From Mortierella sp. BCC40632 (taxonomy: Eukaryota; Mortierellomycota; Mortierellomycetes; Mortierellales; Mortierellaceae): a DNA stretch of 64,000 bases. The notes beneath the pieces were generated by a model, which ran no database searches, was not told the origin of the DNA, and saw only the letters and a program-made list of their open reading frames with translations. Shown here one piece after another: positions 59,404 through 64,000 of this stretch. Position numbers and translations under genes: made by a program. Where the stretch lies: positions 426,001-490,000 of the forward strand of contig WAEK01000005.1 of NCBI GenBank assembly GCA_011634665.1. Direction: 5' to 3'. Positions within the stretch are counted from its first letter, which is position 1. Each line of letters opens with the position of its first letter.

Positions 59404-61197
59404 ATGGCTCCGCCCCACGATGCAGATCAGCTAGAAGAGGCTACGATCGCCCCTGCTGCAGTCGATTCATCAAGGCCAGGTCTCGATCCTAATAATGATC
59501 ACTTGAAAGACGCAGCGACCAAGGTGCGTGCAGCTAAGCGTGCGACGCTCGTGCCCCTTGTTCCATCCACTCTTTCGCCTGTCTCGTCTCCTGTTCACTC
59601 GCCCACGTCCACGACGACCACGTCCACAGCCGACCCCTTTTCAGCCACCGCCATGGCCTCGGCCTCCTTCTCTACACCCTCACTTGTCAGTCGCTCGACC
59701 ACTCTCTCCTCTTCCTCTTCTTCTTCTTCCATTACTTTTGCCTCTTCTTTATCCTCTGCCGACAACACCACCCTTGTTTCTTCTGTTTCCTCGGTCACAA
59801 CCTCATTCCAGCACCAGGGGACTCTTGACCACGACATTGCCATTCCCGACGCTTCCTCGAGCAGCACCATGACTGTCGCCACCGCGCTCGACTCGACAGC
59901 TCACACTCTTGGCGGAGGTGCCATCGCGCCTTCGTCCAAGAAGGACCTTCACCCAGCCGAGTACTCCAAGTCTTCTTCCGTGGCTACTACCACCACCACC
60001 ACCACCACGACTCGGACCGCCACCTCGTCCTCTGCATCCTCGGCCACCTCACCACCGCGTATAGACTCTACATCCACCTCTACTTCTACTACTACAACCT
60101 CCTCTAGCAACTCGCGCTCTTCTTCAAAGAAGCCAAAGAAGATTACGCGTCAGCTGGGACCCAAGATGAACCCTCTTTACAAAGGTGTCCGTGCGCTCGT
60201 CTGGGCACTCTACTTTAACCTGGGTGCTTCCTTAATCTCGATCACACAAATCCTGTCTTTACCCTTGTCTATTCTTGCCCCGGGACTGTACCACCGACAT
60301 ATTCTTCGGACCGAAGGTCACTTTGGAGCGTTTCTCGTCAAGATGAATCAGCTCTTTGCGCCATCAGACATGATCTTGACTGGAGACGCGAGCATTAATG
60401 GGATTGTCAAACAGTCTGCTCTCCGTCGCTGCAAATCCAAGGCAGACAATGACAATGACTCGGACGTTGAAGAAGAATACGACAGTGAAAATGGAATTGT
60501 TGACTTGGATATACCTGAACGGGTCATTTTTATCTCGAACCACCAGGCAAGTAAAAAAAAAAAAGTGTTCTCTTTATTGTCCCTTTTACTCTTTCTGGTT
60601 ATGCTTGTGTCAAAAGGAGGCAAAGACCTTGGTTCGAGGAACTGCGCGTTAGGACAGGGCGCAGTGTGGTGCACACGCAAGCTGAGGGGTGTTCAATGCA
60701 AGTGAACCACCCAATCCGCTCAAGTGACCACCGCGCCCTTTCTTGACCATTTGGAGATGGGCGAATGGCATTTCTTCTGGGCTTGGGGCTACGTGTTGAC
60801 TGTGTTTTCCCTTCCTGTCTCGTCCCACTAGATTTATTCGGATTGGATGTACCTCTGGTGCTTCTCATACTTTGCAGGCTTGCATAGGTCCCTCAAGATT
60901 ATTCTCCGGGGTGACCTGACCTGGATCCCAGTCTTTGGATGGTGAGTCTTTTTTTTTTTTTTTTTTTTTGTCCTTTGCGAACTCCTTTTGGGCGAATGTG
61001 CTTCGCCTCTTGCACACTACACACTGCATTACATTTCGTACATCCCCTCTATTCGCTGCATATCGCTTCCCGTTCCCTGTTGTATCCTTTATTTATTTTT
61101 TTTATCACAAGGCCCTGCCAAGTCCGAGGTCCGATAGTTCATTTCTCTGGGGAATGCCAAGCACTGTAGCGAGTGAAGGAGCATTTCCTTGATTCTA

Positions 61198-61237
<40 letters not shown>

Positions 61238-62584
61238 TGTTCATCATGTCTTGCTCAAATTCAATCTTGGCAGGTGCACATCGGTAAGTGTGTTTACACA
61301 CGTGTGGTTCAAGAGTGATTCTAACATCCTTTCCTGGGCCACTTTCTACTTTATCGCATCCTGTTGGCACCTCATGTCTTGGTATCATGCTTCCGGACTG
61401 AAGGGTAAGTGAGACGGGTAGGAGTTGGATAATTGCTCTTGTCCTTGGCATGGAAGAATAACAGAGAAGACTCAGTGCTCTGGTATTTGACGTAATCTTT
61501 CGAATGTTCATGGCTTTCTCACGCTGAAGTTACTTCTTTCTCCGAACAAAAAAAAAAAAAAAAAAATAGGGTATGCGGTTTTTTGATTTCATCTTTTTGA
61601 AGCGGAATGACTGGGTACATGACAAGCGGGCCATTGAGGAGAACCTGGACCGTGTCAACAAGAAAGAACCACTTTGGCTGGTTGTTTTCCCAGAAGGAAC
61701 CGTTGTGTCTGAGGGCACCCGTAAACGATCTGCGACCTTTGCTCAAAAGGCTGGATTGGTATGTGCTTCTGTCGAATGCTTAGTATTATGGACTTTCTGC
61801 ATACACACACACACACATACATATTTGCTCTTCATCTGTCGTTACGATTGTACAGTCCAAACGAGTGCACAATGGATGCTGTCATCGTTCTACCTGTCAT
61901 CGTTATCATCTTTTCTTTTCTTTTCTTGTTCCGTTATCGAATTGCTCCACGTGGCTAGAGCCATCAGGTCAGGTTTCTAATCGACATGTCTCTTTTCTTT
62001 CTCACCTGTACTCGTGTCATACCGGAAAAATGTATTAGACGGATCACCGCCATGTGCTTCTGCCGCGCACGAGCGGACTTTTCGTATGCATCAACAAACT
62101 CCGGGACTCGGTGGAGTACTTGTATGATGCAACCGTAGGCTACTCTGGTATTCACTATGGCGAGATTCCTCAGGAAATGTATCCACTACCAGGACTTTAC
62201 GTCAACATGGCACAGCCAAAGGAGATCCGAGTGCATCTTCGTCGATTCTTGGTCAAAGATATCCCCGAGACAGAACCTGAGTTTGTAGAGTGGGTGCGTG
62301 CACGGTGGCAAGAAAAGGATGACCTAATGGAAGAGTTTTATACCACGGGCAAGTTTCCATCTCAACTGGGCTTCGACAATGATAATGAAGGCGCCAAGGA
62401 TGGAAAGTCTGAAGAAAATGCGAAAATGACTGTAACCAGTCAACGTAAGAGAGGAGCTGCTGTGAGAATTCCTATTCAAGCGAGATCGGTAATGGATTAC
62501 ATGGCGCCAACGGCATTCAATATGGTAGCACTCCCAGTGATTGCATTTGCGATCCGCTTTGCCATTCAGCGTGTCACATCTTAG
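59404..62584 (+). CDS. Glycerolipid acyltransferase of the PlsC/LPAT family (LCLAT1/Cst26-like)
   Basis: Membrane acyltransferase that adds an acyl chain to a lysophospholipid (lysophosphatidate, lysoPI or lysocardiolipin). Exons: 59404-60546, 60832-60941, probably 61274-61283, 61570-61758, 62039-62584; 665 aa. The first ~250 residues are Ser/Thr-rich and low-complexity. A membrane segment follows (ALVWALYFNLGASLISITQI). Motif I, NHQIYSDWMYLW (H380, D385), is split by an intron whose donor must be GC (CAG|GCAAGT) to keep frame. Then ILRGDLTWIPVFGW; GMRFFDFIFLKRNDW; motif III FPEGTVVSEGTRKR (461-465 for FPEGT); and HVLLPRTSGLF. The carboxyl end has another hydrophobic helix (FNMVALPVIAFAIRFAI). 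The 10-nt exon restores the frame between GW and GM but inserts CTS, so this junction needs transcript evidence. Confidence 0.9.
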
Positions 62585-63495
62585 AGAATTTTGAGAGAAA
62601 AAAAAATGTTGATAGTATTTGACTGACAGGTGTCAAGTAGAGAGGTAGATGATATAGTCCAGACTCTTTTTTCTTTATTTATATGTTTTGTGTGTAAATG
62701 TGTATAAAAAAAAAAAATCCCCATGAGTTTGGTTGAGGAAAGATTTCTTTTGTCCAAAAAGATAAGGGAGAGAGAGAGAGAGAGAGAGGGTTTGTGTGTG
62801 TGCCCTCTTGGGGGTTGCAGAGATCCTGTTTGTCTGAGCGATGATGATGAGAGAGGGAACGATGGGAGTTTTTTTTTTTTTCTCAGTGAGGTATGCTTTT
62901 GGGCTGTAGGCAAGGCCGTTTGGCTACAGCCAGACAGACCCGATAGAAACTTGTTGAGAGACAATGAGAACTGGTCTTCCACTCTTGATAAAATCTGGGT
63001 TGGAGAGGAGGGCTCTAGAGAGAACCCTTTTGCTCAAAAATGATATAGAAGGGCTCACTACAGTCTCTATTTTTTTTTTTGTCGTCAAGCACCTGAGACG
63101 ACTTTTTTTCTCTATTCTTTCAATGCGGCCTGAGAATGGTGCGACGAAGGACTAGGATGTTGTGGTTGTCTGCATTGATGTCCATGAGCAAAAATGTTCA
63201 AAGAAGAAGAGAGAGTGGCGACAAGAGAGACAAAGCCTACTATCTTTCTTTCATCAAAAGTGGGGGTGGAAAAGGAAAGGAGATTTTCTACATCTCGAGG
63301 AGCTTGAAGAGCAGGGGCCGTCTGACATGTGCAAATTGCTGAGTTGTCAGATCAGAGCTCCAAGGAAAAAAGGAGGGTCAAAAAAAAAAAAAAAAAAAAA
63401 AAAAAAGATACAGGCGTCAGAGGCTGGGCTGGGACTATTGGTACTCATGGCTGGGCTGGGCGGGAGCGGTCTTGCCTGATGGGCTGTATCGCCTG

Positions 63496-63562
<67 letters not shown>

Positions 63563-63827
63563 AGAGTCCGTGGGGTGACTTGGGGAGAAGGTGTTTTTCC
63601 CGGTGTGTGGGGGAGGATGCAGAAGGTGCAGGAGATCCGATCGAGTTGTGACAACACAGGTCAAGGGAGAGAGAGAGAGAGAGAGAGAGGAAAGTGGAAC
63701 CAGGTGAGAATGAAGAGGGCGAATTGATGGCGAGGAAAGGACTGCGGGCTTTTTGTTGAGCTGTATTTTTTCATTCAATTCGACTTGACTGGCTGTCTAT
63801 CGGGGCGCACGCTCTCTTTCTCTCATC

Positions 63828-63858
<31 letters not shown>

Positions 63859-64000
63859 AGCTCTCTTCTCTCTCTTTCTCTATCATCAGTTTGCTTGCTG
63901 TTCCTTTCTCAGCCTGCGCGTGTCCATTAGGGAGTACAAAGAAAGAACAACAGGACATTGTACCTGCTCGCTGCATTCATTTTCGACTCTTACATTTACT
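62585..64000. other. Gene-free right end with simple repeats
   Basis: No gene recognised. A (GA) run near 62768-62788, T-run near 62870-62881, A-run at about 63380-63406, (GA)n at 63499-63558, (GA)n near 63667-63688 and (CT)n at about 63824-63850. The CT-rich end may be the leader of a plus-strand gene beyond the window. Confidence 0.5.
63499..63558. repeat. (GA)n microsatellite, the longest in the window
   Basis: About 60 bp of uninterrupted GA, shortly after a 27-nt A-run. Confidence 0.9.

Noticed and set aside
61274..61404. 131-nt exon reading CTSVSVFTHVWFKSDSN in the LPAT gene
   Set aside because: Its length leaves the wrong phase for the exon at 61570 and it would insert a long segment absent from the family.
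1..64000. A biosynthetic gene cluster around the P450 reductase
   Set aside because: No P450, synthase or tailoring genes are nearby; neighbours are housekeeping and unrelated.

Overview
The window is a gene-rich stretch of nuclear DNA from a filamentous fungus, most likely an early-diverging Mucoromycota of the Mortierella type. That placement is an inference. It rests on short spliceosomal introns with GTAAGT/YAG sites, very heavy poly(A)/poly(T) and (GA)n/(CT)n load, an intronless F-box protein, an IFI6/IFI27-like small protein, and fungal-type proteins (Num1/ApsA-like cortical PH protein, NDT80/PhoG-family factor). Nothing looks bacterial; there are no operons.

Layout, left to right. 1-1460 (-): 5' part of an AVT-type amino-acid transporter. 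2896-5430 (-): 844-aa low-complexity protein with a conserved C-terminus that resembles a PP1-docking module. 6854-8892 (-): ketopantoate hydroxymethyltransferase (pantothenate synthesis) with a mitochondrial presequence, divergent from the Notchless/Rsa4 ribosome-assembly WD40 gene at 9556-11485 (+). 11486-16653: about 5 kb of low-complexity leader/intergenic DNA. 16654-22510 (+): NDT80/PhoG DNA-binding transcription factor in five exons, one intron being GC-AG. 22511-26921: gene-poor, with a tRNA-Asp(GUC) and a decayed LINE 3' end. 26922-28631 (-): MOSC-domain (mARC-like) protein with an 11-nt exon. 30038-31422 (-): quinone-oxidoreductase-like MDR protein. 32296-35027+ (-): POT1 telomere protein. 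36395-42541 (+): Num1/Mcp5/ApsA-like cortical anchor. 43922-44503 (-): unidentified small protein. 44560-48110: repeats and decayed sequence. 48111-50190 (+): tafazzin. 50344-52521 (-): F-box protein. 53175-53525 (-): IFI6/IFI27-like protein. 55720-58977 (+): NADPH-cytochrome P450 reductase. 59404-62584 (+): second glycerolipid acyltransferase (LPAT family). 62585-64000: simple repeats only.

The genes are independent transcription units. Themes that recur are membrane lipid acylation (tafazzin, LPAT), redox enzymes (CPR, mARC-like, MDR) and chromosome/cell-cortex proteins (POT1, Num1-like). The most interesting points are at gene-structure level: tiny exons (11 and 19 nt, perhaps 10 nt), two GC-AG introns with the same AG|GCAAGT donor, an intron interrupting the catalytic H-x4-D motif in both acyltransferases, and a POT1 whose two Cys-x2-Cys pairs lie only 16 residues apart. 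Exon boundaries were worked out by hand from splice consensus and reading phase; they have no transcript support.
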